DNA of 64,000 nucleotides, taken from NCBI GenBank assembly GCA_934661375.1, contig CAKUJH010000008.1, positions 1 to 64,000 of the forward strand, given 5' to 3'. Source of the stretch: an uncultured Victivallales bacterium. Its GTDB lineage: Bacteria; Verrucomicrobiota; Lentisphaeria; Victivallales; UBA1829. Below are positions 16,849-24,070 of the stretch, piece after piece. Made by a program: the position numbers and the translations under genes. How positions within the stretch are numbered: position 1 is the first letter of the stretch; each line of letters opens with the position of its first letter. The notes under the pieces were generated by a model. The model saw only the letters and a list, made by a program, of their open reading frames with translations, did not search any database and was not told the origin of the DNA.

Positions 16849-18522
16849 ATGAGAAGTGACATCATGAAGAAGGGGGCCGAGCGTACTCCGCATCGTGCTT
16901 TGTTCCGTGCAACCGGATTGAAAAAGAAGGATTTTTCCAAGCCGTTTATCGGAGTTTGCAATTCGTATGTCTCTATTGTTCCGGGTCATGCACATCTCCA
17001 GAAAGTCGGCAAACTGATCTGCGACGAAATCCGCAAGGCGGGCGGCGTTCCTTTCGAGTTCAACACCATCGCGGTCTGCGACGGCATTGCCATGGGACAC
17101 TCCGGCATGAAATTTTCTCTGCCCAGCCGTGAAATCATCGCCGACTCTCTCGAAACCATGGCGACCGCTCATCCGTTTGACGCGCTGATCTGCATCCCGA
17201 ACTGCGACAAAATCACTCCCGGTATGCTGATGGGCGCCATGCGTCTCAACATTCCGACCATCTTCGCATCCGGCGGCCCCATGGAAGCCGGAGTGGACCG
17301 CGACGGCAAGCCCTGCGACCTGATCACGGTTTTCGAAGGGGTTGCCAAAAACAAAATCGGTGAACTGGATCAGGACGGTCTGGATGACCTTGAAAAACAT
17401 GCCTGTCCGACTTGCGGTTCCTGCTCCGGCATGTTCACCGCCAACAGCATGAACTGTCTGTCCGAAGCGATCGGTCTGGCTCTTCCCGGCAACGGCTCCA
17501 TTCCCGCGACCAGCCCCGAACGGAAAAAACTCTGGAAAGCCGCCGCCCGCCGGATTGTGGAAATGGCTCTGGAAGGCGGTCCGCTTCCCAAAGACATCGC
17601 TGATGAAAAGGCGTTCCACAATGCGCTCGCTCTGGATATGGCAATGGGCGGCAGTTCCAATACCGTTCTGCATACTCTCGCCGTCGCTACGGAAGCGGGC
17701 ATCAAACTGGATCTCCGCAAAATCGACGAAATCAGCCGCTCCACTCCGAATATCTGCAAAGTTTCCCCGTCCAGCAATTACCATATGGAAGACGTGGAAC
17801 GCTGCGGCGGCATTCCCGCCATCCTCAAGGAAATTTCCAAAATCAAAGGAAAGCTCTATCTGGACAAGAAAACTGTTTCCGGCAAAACCATCGGCGAGAT
17901 CATTGAAGACGCTCCCGCACCGGACGGTGAAGTGATTCACACGCTGGACAATCCCCATACCAAACAGGGCGGTCTGGCGATTCTGTTCGGCAATGTCGCG
18001 GAAAACGGCTGCGTGGTCAAAACTGCCGGCGTGTCTCCGAAAATGTTCAAACATACCGGTCCGGCTGTGGTCTTCGAAAGCGAGGAAGAAGCCGGAAAAG
18101 GCATTCTCGCCGGAAAAGTCAAAGCCGGTGATGTGGTGGTGGTCCGCTACGAAGGACCGAAAGGCGGTCCCGGTATGCAGGAAATGCTTGCTCCGACCAG
18201 TTATATCATGGGACGCGGTCTGGGCGAAAAAGTCGCACTGATCACCGACGGACGTTTCAGCGGCGGAACTCATGGTGCATGTATCGGACATATCAGCCCG
18301 GAAGCCGCTGCCGGCGGTGTGATCGGTCTGATTGAAAACGGCGACATCATTGAAATCGACATCCCCGGACGCTCCATCCATCTGAAAGTGTCCGACAAGG
18401 AACTGGCGAAACGCCGGAAAAACTGGAAGCCGGTTCAGAAGGAAATCAAATCCTCCTGGCTGCGCAAATATGCCAAGCTCGCCACCAGTGCCGATACCGG
18501 CGGTGTGCTGAAAGCGGACTGA
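16849..18522 (+). CDS. ilvD: dihydroxy-acid dehydratase
   Basis: This 557-residue Fe-S dehydratase converts 2,3-dihydroxy-isovalerate and -methylvalerate to keto acids in valine, leucine and isoleucine synthesis. Likely cluster cysteines are C37 (GVCNSY), C119 (IPNCDK) and C192 (CGSCSG); the Mg-binding NCDK and the C-terminal GRFSGGTHG loop with the catalytic serine are present. Length is normal. The start at 16849 has AAGGTG 7 bases upstream; an ATG at 16797 would add 17 residues without family counterpart. It is divergent from ffh and 26 bp upstream of a DusC-like gene. Confidence 0.95.
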   Translation: MRSDIMKKGAERTPHRALFRATGLKKKDFSKPFIGVCNSYVSIVPGHAHLQKVGKLICDEIRKAGGVPFEFNTIAVCDGIAMGHSGMKFSLPSREIIADSLETMATAHPFDALICIPNCDKITPGMLMGAMRLNIPTIFASGGPMEAGVDRDGKPCDLITVFEGVAKNKIGELDQDGLDDLEKHACPTCGSCSGMFTANSMNCLSEAIGLALPGNGSIPATSPERKKLWKAAARRIVEMALEGGPLPKDIADEKAFHNALALDMAMGGSSNTVLHTLAVATEAGIKLDLRKIDEISRSTPNICKVSPSSNYHMEDVERCGGIPAILKEISKIKGKLYLDKKTVSGKTIGEIIEDAPAPDGEVIHTLDNPHTKQGGLAILFGNVAENGCVVKTAGVSPKMFKHTGPAVVFESEEEAGKGILAGKVKAGDVVVVRYEGPKGGPGMQEMLAPTSYIMGRGLGEKVALITDGRFSGGTHGACIGHISPEAAAGGVIGLIENGDIIEIDIPGRSIHLKVSDKELAKRRKNWKPVQKEIKSSWLRKYAKLATSADTGGVLKAD

Positions 18523-18548
18523 ATCCCGCAGGCAGGGACGGACTGAAC

Positions 18549-19487
18549 ATGAACAGAAGCTCTGCTTTTTTCAGTCAGCCCCTGCCTTTGACCTCCCGGT
18601 TTGCGCTGCCTTCCCGTGCGATGCTTTCGCCGATGGAAGGGATCATGAACCGGGAGAATTTTTTTCGTGCCGCCCTGGACTTGAACCTGATTGATTCCTG
18701 GATGCCGCCGTTCATCGGCATTCCGAAGGACGCCGTGCCGAAAACCGGAACTCTGCGCAGACGCTTCGGGCTGTTCCTGGAATCCGGAATCCCGCTGACC
18801 GTTCAGCTGCTGGGGCATGACCCGGAAGCTCTGGCGGCGGCATCGGCTGCCCTGTTCCGCATGGGCGTGAATTCCGTCAACATCAATTGCGCCTGTCCCA
18901 GCCCGACGGTTGTGTCCAGCGGTTCCGGCGGCGCCGTGCTGAAAAATCCGGAACTGCTGTATTCCATTCTGGAAAGTATCCGCCGGACTGTTCCCGAACT
19001 GTGTGTAAGCGTCAAATTGCGTTCCGGTTTCCAATCCGCGGAGGAACTGCCGGGAATCATGGAGGCGGTCCGTTCCGGCGGCGCACATTGGGTGATTCAT
19101 CATTTCCGGACGGTACGCGAAATGTATGAACCGGTTCCGCGGACAACTGCCCTGCGGCGTTTCTGCCGGGTGCGGGAATTGCTTGCCGGACAGATTTTCT
19201 TTGCCAACGGCGATATATTGACGCGTCCGGATGCGGAAGAGTATCGCCGGGAATGTTCCTGCGACGGAGTGGCGGTCGGACGCGGAATTCTGCGGAATCC
19301 TTTCCTTTTGCGTTCCATCCTGACCGGACAGATTCCCTCGGAAAATCTTCGTGCGGAGTTTCTGGAAAAACTGACTTCCGGCATTCCCGGCAGACACGGA
19401 CGCCATTTCCGCATGGAATGTGCGAAAATGGCGTATGGGGAAGATTCTCCGGAATTCCGGCGGCTGCTGGAGCAGAACTCCCGTTAA
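18549..19487 (+). CDS. tRNA-dihydrouridine synthase, DusC-like and divergent
   Basis: This 312-residue FMN-dependent enzyme reduces uridine to dihydrouridine in tRNA. Visible are the N-terminal SRAMLSPMEGI, VQLLGHDP, the catalytic cysteine in INCACPSPTV, VKLRSG, VIHHFRTVREMY (normally HGRT) and the phosphate-binding ANGDI plus DGVAVGRGILRNPF. The Lys usually found two residues after the Cys-Pro pair in DusC-type loops is Pro here, and HGRT has become HHFRT, so this is a diverged copy. It follows ilvD by 26 bp and converges on the LacI-family gene. Confidence 0.8.
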   Translation: MNRSSAFFSQPLPLTSRFALPSRAMLSPMEGIMNRENFFRAALDLNLIDSWMPPFIGIPKDAVPKTGTLRRRFGLFLESGIPLTVQLLGHDPEALAAASAALFRMGVNSVNINCACPSPTVVSSGSGGAVLKNPELLYSILESIRRTVPELCVSVKLRSGFQSAEELPGIMEAVRSGGAHWVIHHFRTVREMYEPVPRTTALRRFCRVRELLAGQIFFANGDILTRPDAEEYRRECSCDGVAVGRGILRNPFLLRSILTGQIPSENLRAEFLEKLTSGIPGRHGRHFRMECAKMAYGEDSPEFRRLLEQNSR

Positions 19488-19563
19488 ACCGCCGGCTGTT
19501 TCCGGTGAACCGGTTCAGAAATCGCGGGTCCAGTTGACTTCAACCGGCGATTCCCTCCGCGTT

Positions 19564-20466
19564 TCATGTCGCCGTCTCCTGTTCATATTTCATATTTATC
19601 CGCATGATGTCGTCCGGTGTGATTCTGATTATTTTCATTTCATCCGGAACCGGCTGATTCTTTTTCTGAAGTTCGAGCAGATGCCAGGCGCGGCGGCAGC
19701 GTTCCTTCGTGTGATTGCGGACCAGAAATCCGGAATATTCGTTCAGCTGCTCCTGCCGGTGGGTAACCAGAAAAATACGTGATTCCGGAATCTTTGCCAT
19801 CCGGTTCAGCCGAGTGAAGCCAGCAATGCTGGATACCTGAAAACAGATGTCCGGATTCTGTACAGCGGTTTGATCCGGCAGCGGCATGTCTTCGCTGAAC
19901 CAGATCAAATCTTTCGCGCCGGACGGGCGCAGCATGTCCAGCAGCTGCGCATTGATGTCATCATTGTCCACATACACGTACGGCACGGTTTTGTCCGCCG
20001 GATTGCCGAGCAGGACATAGGGCAGACGGACCGCCTGCATGGCTGCCGTCACTTCCGCAGATTTCCCCGGCATGATGTTCGCCGCCGCACTGCTGATCAG
20101 CCCCGCGGAACTCAATGCCGTCAGCCGTTTTTCCAGTTCTTCCGGCGAATCGTACGGAATGAACAACGTCTCCCGCTGGTGTTCAAACAGGACTTCGGTG
20201 TAATTGGACATCAGATCCAGCCAGTAGGAACTCTGTTCGCCGAAATGATTCATCCGGTGCAGACACAATGCAGAGAGCGGAACTTCGCCGGTCCGCATGG
20301 CTTTGGCGAGCCGGTTTTCATGATATCCGGCGTTCTTGGCGGCGGTCTGTATCTTCCGGATCAGTTCCGGCGACACCTTGTTGCCGGTCTTTCCCGCCAG
20401 AACCCGTGAGACGGTCATAGTGCTGACGCCCAGCTGTTCCGCAATACTTTTCTGCGTAATACGCAT
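19564..20466 (-). CDS. LacI-family transcriptional regulator
   Basis: This 300-residue protein has an N-terminal LacI HTH with hinge (SIAEQLGVSTMTVSRVLAGK at 7-26) and a shortened periplasmic-binding-protein-like effector domain; the last 40 residues (RNHTKERCRRAWHLLELQKK) are typical of the C-terminal lobe. It is expected to sense a sugar. Its own promoter at 20522-20549 overlaps a 15-bp operator that recurs, together with a promoter, upstream of the split pseudopilin/DUF4838 operon and upstream of the second DUF4838 operon. It is therefore inferred to be the local regulator of the whole 20.5-30.8 kb cluster. Confidence 0.88.
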   Translation of the reverse strand: MRITQKSIAEQLGVSTMTVSRVLAGKTGNKVSPELIRKIQTAAKNAGYHENRLAKAMRTGEVPLSALCLHRMNHFGEQSSYWLDLMSNYTEVLFEHQRETLFIPYDSPEELEKRLTALSSAGLISSAAANIMPGKSAEVTAAMQAVRLPYVLLGNPADKTVPYVYVDNDDINAQLLDMLRPSGAKDLIWFSEDMPLPDQTAVQNPDICFQVSSIAGFTRLNRMAKIPESRIFLVTHRQEQLNEYSGFLVRNHTKERCRRAWHLLELQKKNQPVPDEMKIIRITPDDIMRINMKYEQETAT

Positions 20467-20477
20467 TTTTCATACTC

Positions 20478-20520
20478 CCGGATAGAGTTTATCTTCCCGG
20501 ATAAAGTTTATCGTTAACCT
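20478..20520 (-). promoter_or_regulatory. LacI-type operator of the regulator gene, with a tandem half copy
   Basis: The core GTTTATCGTTAACCT (plus strand 20506-20520) lies over the expected transcription start of the regulator. A second partial copy at 20478-20495 gives a direct repeat of CCCGGATA[A/G]AGTTTATC. The same core occurs at 23953-23967 and, in opposite orientation, at 30744-30758. It is an imperfect palindrome around TCG, as expected for a LacI dimer. Placement suggests autorepression. Confidence 0.7.
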
Positions 20521-20600
20521 AAATATAGCACATTCTTTCGGGAATACAAGTGAATATGAGAAAAAATCCGAAAATTTCAGCTGTTCATCCCTGGAATCAT
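20505..20600. repeat. duplicated promoter/operator segment, copy 1
   Basis: About 96 bp from the operator through GGAATACAAG and AAAAAATCCGAAAATTTCAG to TGGAATCAT is nearly identical to 23952-24048. The identity includes sequence with no evident function upstream of the -35 box, so it marks a segmental duplication rather than two independent regulatory sites. Confidence 0.8.
20522..20549 (-). promoter_or_regulatory. promoter of the LacI-family gene
   Basis: On the minus strand TTGTAT (20549-20544), a 16-bp spacer and TATATT (20527-20522) form a plausible sigma70 promoter. The operator begins immediately downstream of the -10 box. Confidence 0.6.
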
Positions 20601-20609
20601 TCAGCAAGC

Positions 20610-20650
20610 GGACGCCATTTTCCGTATACAGCATACGGGAAATGGCGTCC
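20610..20650 (-). terminator. long hairpin after the DUF4838 gene
   Basis: GGACGCCATTTTCCGTAT (20610-20627) pairs with ATACGGGAAATGGCGTCC (20633-20650) over 18 bp with one wobble and a 5-base loop. It lies 23 bp downstream of the stop codon at 20674. There is no clear T run, so it may act as an mRNA 3'-end stabiliser or a Rho-independent-like barrier before the regulator promoter. Confidence 0.55.
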
Positions 20651-20673
20651 GTGCAGATTTGTCGGATTCAGGG

Positions 20674-23058
20674 TTATTTCAATCTGACAACGACAATGCG
20701 GTCGCAGTAAACTTTGTTCTGTTTGCCGGCGTCCTCCTTATAAAAAGCAGGACCTTCGAACTTCAGAGAAGCATAAACTTCCGCATCACCGAATGAACCC
20801 ATTTCATACGCGTTCCCCAATGAAACCCGCAGAGCGAACCAGTTGTCTTTGCCCATCTTGAATTCGCAGTCCGGAGTCAGCTTGATCTGCCCCATCTTAT
20901 AGAACTTGAATTTTCCGCGCGGACCAAGCATTTCAGCTGTTACCTGTCCGACAGCCGGATAATTCTTTTTGGCAATTCCGTCATAGAAATGAGCCTGAAA
21001 CGGCAGACTCGGACCCGGTGCCGGTTTGTCATTGCAGGAGACAATTTTGAAGGCAGCATCCGGATCCGGCAGAAAACCGGTGCGGTTGACGTACGGAATA
21101 GACACGAAAATCTGTTTCTGCGGAATATTTCCGAATATTTCTTTCGGGAGCGGCTTTCCTTCCCCGTCGGCTTCAATCATGGCGAAGGTCATGACATCCT
21201 CGACGGATTTCAGCCATCGCCGGTATTGAACGATGTTCGCTTCTTTGCGGAAATAAGGTTCGGAAGTCGCGGCATGATACGTGTCCATGATACTCTTTTT
21301 GAGCTGCTGCGGCGTTTTTGCGAACTGGGGATAATCCTGTTTGATCCGATAATACTTGCGCAGCACCACCAGATCCAGATTGATACGCACCCTCCGGACA
21401 TTTTCTCCTGCCCGGCTGCCGGCGGTCAAGGCTTCCATTTCATCGAAACAGGAACTCCAGCGCACCAGATTTTCAGACGTCAGGTGCTGGAAAGAGCTGT
21501 ACGAACTGGATGCGGCATCCCAGCGGAGTTTCAGATTCCATTTCTTTGACTCCTGTTCCAGTTCTTCCAGATACCGGCGCATCAGCGGGGCAGCCTTGCC
21601 GTATTCGAAATCGGTAAATTCCCTGATGAGCAGAGCCGGGTCAAGCGTGGAATCCTGAAACAGTTTCAGCATCACATAGCTTTGCAGTTCGGAGAGTCCG
21701 ATCATTTCGCAAACCCCGACATTGTGTTCGCAGAGCACTCCGGACACTCCGGCTTTTTTCATCAGAACAATGTCATTCATGCAGCGGTTCAGGTTGCCCA
21801 GCGGAGGAATGATGGGACCGCTGTACGGATTCGGATAATACCAGACAAAAACACTTTTGCAGAGTCTGCACCATTGTTTCAGGTCCTCGTAGGTTTCCCG
21901 GTTGTCCGGATGACTCCAGTCCTGCGCAAAATTGTCGTCGATCGGAGCGAATACCGGAGCGATATTATCCGGGAATTTCGCCACGTTCCGGGGCGGATGC
22001 TGGGTTTGGTTTTTGCGGTAAACCAACGTCGTTATCCGTTTTTCCGGATACTGTTTCTGAACAATGGGTCCCAGTTCCATCAGATAATCGAACAGCGGAC
22101 CGCCGGTGCAGCCGTATTTTTCTTCCAGCGCAAGACATTCCGCGCAGCCGCATAAACGTCCCGGCGTGTCGTTCGCGCTCAAATCAAAGGAATCGCAGTC
22201 CGGATTGTTTTTGATGGCGGTCAGCAGTCTTTCCGTCAGCAGTTTGCGGAGACCCGGATTGCTGAAGCATCTCTGGTGATTCGCGACCCGTTTTCCGTTG
22301 ATCATGGAAAAATATTCCGGATGCTCTTTCCAGAGATTTCTGCCGAACGCCCGGATCCAGGAATACCTGCTTTTCTGATCTTCCAGCGGCACATAATAGG
22401 CGAGGGTATGTCCCAGCGGATACAAGGGTGCCAGATCATCTTTGGGAACATTGACTCCGCATTTGCTGTTGAAGAAACCGGCGAGACTTTCGTTCTGTCC
22501 GTTGCGGTAGGCAAAGAGCAGACCGTGCGGCACGTCGAAGATCCAGTACCAGCTGGCGACACTGGTGCGCCGGACGGAAAAATCAAATTGCCGGCAGCGG
22601 TCCAGCGCAGGAATTTCCAGCGTGGACTTCCGCGGAATGAAAATTCCGCCGCGGGCGTCGAAAAAGCGGATACCGATCACATTTTCGAGAAAATCGTAAA
22701 CTGCATAACGGGTTCCGTTGACCCCTTTTCCAAACAGATAAAGATCATCGCTGATGGTTTTCACGCAATGTGTCTGGTCCGGAAGCTGGTCAATATCAAA
22801 CCCGGCGGGAGCGATCCCCAGAAATATTCTGTGCTTGCGCGTCATGCCGGCGTTTGCCGCGGATGGGAAATCGGCTCCCGTAACGTCTTTGAGGAATTTT
22901 TTCAGTTCTCCGAGAATGAATTTATTTTTTTCAGACGGCGAGTCGGCAGTCACGATCACATAATCCGTCTTTCCCCTGTCCGCCAGTGTCATTCCCGCGG
23001 CGGAAGAACAGACTGCGAGCATCGGGATCAGAAAGGCAAGGATATGAAGTTTTTTCAT
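20674..23058 (-). CDS. secreted DUF4838-type protein (794 aa)
   Basis: This protein has a Sec signal peptide (residues 1-20, cleavage near CSSAAG). An N-terminal alpha/beta domain (about 30-160; YVIVTADSPSEKNKF and GTRYAVYDFLENVIGIRFF) resembles the helper domain ahead of GH20 and GH67 barrels. The DUF4838 TIM-barrel-like core follows, with the characteristic SANDTPGRLCGCAECLALE, then helical and beta-rich C-terminal parts. DUF4838 proteins are presumed glycoside hydrolases or glycan-binding proteins; no reaction is established. It is exported, lies 12 bp after the truncated pseudopilin frame and has AAGGA before the ATG. Regulation by the LacI-family protein is inferred. Confidence 0.75.
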   Translation of the reverse strand: MKKLHILAFLIPMLAVCSSAAGMTLADRGKTDYVIVTADSPSEKNKFILGELKKFLKDVTGADFPSAANAGMTRKHRIFLGIAPAGFDIDQLPDQTHCVKTISDDLYLFGKGVNGTRYAVYDFLENVIGIRFFDARGGIFIPRKSTLEIPALDRCRQFDFSVRRTSVASWYWIFDVPHGLLFAYRNGQNESLAGFFNSKCGVNVPKDDLAPLYPLGHTLAYYVPLEDQKSRYSWIRAFGRNLWKEHPEYFSMINGKRVANHQRCFSNPGLRKLLTERLLTAIKNNPDCDSFDLSANDTPGRLCGCAECLALEEKYGCTGGPLFDYLMELGPIVQKQYPEKRITTLVYRKNQTQHPPRNVAKFPDNIAPVFAPIDDNFAQDWSHPDNRETYEDLKQWCRLCKSVFVWYYPNPYSGPIIPPLGNLNRCMNDIVLMKKAGVSGVLCEHNVGVCEMIGLSELQSYVMLKLFQDSTLDPALLIREFTDFEYGKAAPLMRRYLEELEQESKKWNLKLRWDAASSSYSSFQHLTSENLVRWSSCFDEMEALTAGSRAGENVRRVRINLDLVVLRKYYRIKQDYPQFAKTPQQLKKSIMDTYHAATSEPYFRKEANIVQYRRWLKSVEDVMTFAMIEADGEGKPLPKEIFGNIPQKQIFVSIPYVNRTGFLPDPDAAFKIVSCNDKPAPGPSLPFQAHFYDGIAKKNYPAVGQVTAEMLGPRGKFKFYKMGQIKLTPDCEFKMGKDNWFALRVSLGNAYEMGSFGDAEVYASLKFEGPAFYKEDAGKQNKVYCDRIVVVRLK

Positions 23059-23070
23059 GAATTCTTTTCC

Positions 23071-23784
23071 TTAATTGAGTTTTTCTATCAGGGAACTGTT
23101 ATATGCTGCATTCCAGACGTCGTTGGCGCAGCAGTAGCCGTGCATCCACCAGCTTCCGGCTGTCCGGACAGCTCCGTTCAGCATCGCCTGATTCATGCCG
23201 CCGGAGTGGGCGCGGTATGATCCAATGTCATACCGGTCGGATTTCAGCAGCATGCTTTTCTGAATGGTATTGGCTTTTGCATTTTTCTTGTTGTGAGTGA
23301 TTCCGTAACGTTTCCACGAATCGCCGAAAACAATTGTTTTGTCGGCATACGGATTCTTCTGCGAAAGTTTGAACCAGGTGTTCCCCGGCTGACAGCCGAA
23401 TGCTTTGAGCCAGTTGACGGTCTGCGGGTTGGAAAATCCCTGATTGATTCCGTAACTCAGGGTAAGTGTGATGTTTTCACTGCAGTAATTCAGATAATTG
23501 TCACTCGGACAGACAAATGTTTTCCCTTTCGATTTCAGTTCACTGGTCTTGGTGACGTTCATGTAATCACTGAGAATGCGTTCATGCCAGTATGTTTTTC
23601 CATCCCATGCGGTCATGATATATTCATTGTGATCATTTGCATACATGAACCACCAGTTGTATAACTGCTTCTGGTTGTTGACACAGGCGATATTCCGGGC
23701 GGATTCCCGTGCCTTGTTCAGTGCGGGCAGGAGCATTCCAGCCAGAATTGCAATGATCGCAATAACGACCGGAAGCCAATGCAA
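23071..23784 (-). pseudogene. pseudopilin lacking its true N-terminus (C-terminal part of a split gene)
   Basis: The frame encodes the pilin-helix remnant PVVIAIIAILAGMLLPALNKAR and a normal pseudopilin body (NIACVNNQKQLYNWWFMY, FGDSW, then HSGGMNQAMLNG near the end, matching the H-x9-DG region of prepilin-associated proteins with N for D). It begins only at an unsupported TTG and lacks the leader peptide and the conserved FTLIEL. Those are present on the plus strand at 23827-23904. Unless the DNA flips, the product cannot be processed by prepilin peptidase. It is followed by the DUF4838 gene, 12 bp downstream. Confidence 0.8.
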
Positions 23785-23904
23785 AAAACCGTCTTATACT
23801 AAAAACTTGCGAAAGGAAAAGAAATCATGACCAAACAGAAGCCTTCATTTCTTATTCGTCAGAGCAAATCTTTGCGGTTTACTCTTATCGAACTCCTCGT
23901 TGTT
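23764..23904. other. apparently inverted segment of about 141 bp inside a pseudopilin gene
   Basis: Reversing this segment on paper joins GAACTCCTCGTTGTT to ATTGCGATC and yields one minus-strand pseudopilin of the usual form ELLVVIAIIAIL. It also restores AAAGGA and an ATG downstream of a promoter/operator at 23953-23996. The end sequences share only a short inverted match (AACGAC at 23764-23769 against GTTGTT at 23899-23904), so the mechanism is unclear. Boundaries are accurate to a few bases. Confidence 0.75.
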
Positions 23905-23910
23905 TCGTAA
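23827..23910 (+). pseudogene. pseudopilin N-terminal leader fragment on the opposite strand
   Basis: This 27-codon frame begins MTKQKPSFLIRQSKSLRFTL and continues IELLVVS before a TAA. It contains a basic leader and the prepilin peptidase and methylation motif FTLIE. AAAGGAAAAGAAATC precedes the ATG, a normal ribosome binding site. It is the missing start of the minus-strand gene at 23071-23784. Confidence 0.85.
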
Positions 23911-23951
23911 TGCTTTTCTGAGTGATTTCCTTTCCATGTTATCATGGCTTG

Positions 23952-24048
23952 AGTTTATCGTTAACCTTAAAGTAGCACATTTCTTCTGGAATACAAGCGG
24001 ATATGAGAAAAAATCCGAAAATTTCAGCTGTTCATCCCCGGAATCATC
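23952..24048. repeat. duplicated promoter/operator segment, copy 2
   Basis: This is the second copy of the segment at 20505-20600, in the same orientation and about 3.4 kb away. It differs at scattered positions, for example around the -10 box and at CCCCGG for CCCTGG. Confidence 0.8.
23953..23996 (-). promoter_or_regulatory. promoter and LacI-type operator facing the split pseudopilin
   Basis: On the minus strand TTGTAT (23996-23991), 16 bp and TACTTT (23974-23969) are followed directly by the operator core (GTTTATCGTTAACCT on the plus strand, 23953-23967). The arrangement is the same as at the LacI-family gene. In the reference orientation the transcript would first read the inverted pilin leader in antisense. 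Confidence 0.6.
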
Positions 24049-24070
24049 CCTGCATCAATCTTGAATTCAT

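Noticed and set aside
23764..23910. Classical invertase-type site with long inverted repeats
   Set aside because: Only about six bases match at the two ends, and no recombinase gene is in the window, so a specific invertase system is not claimed.
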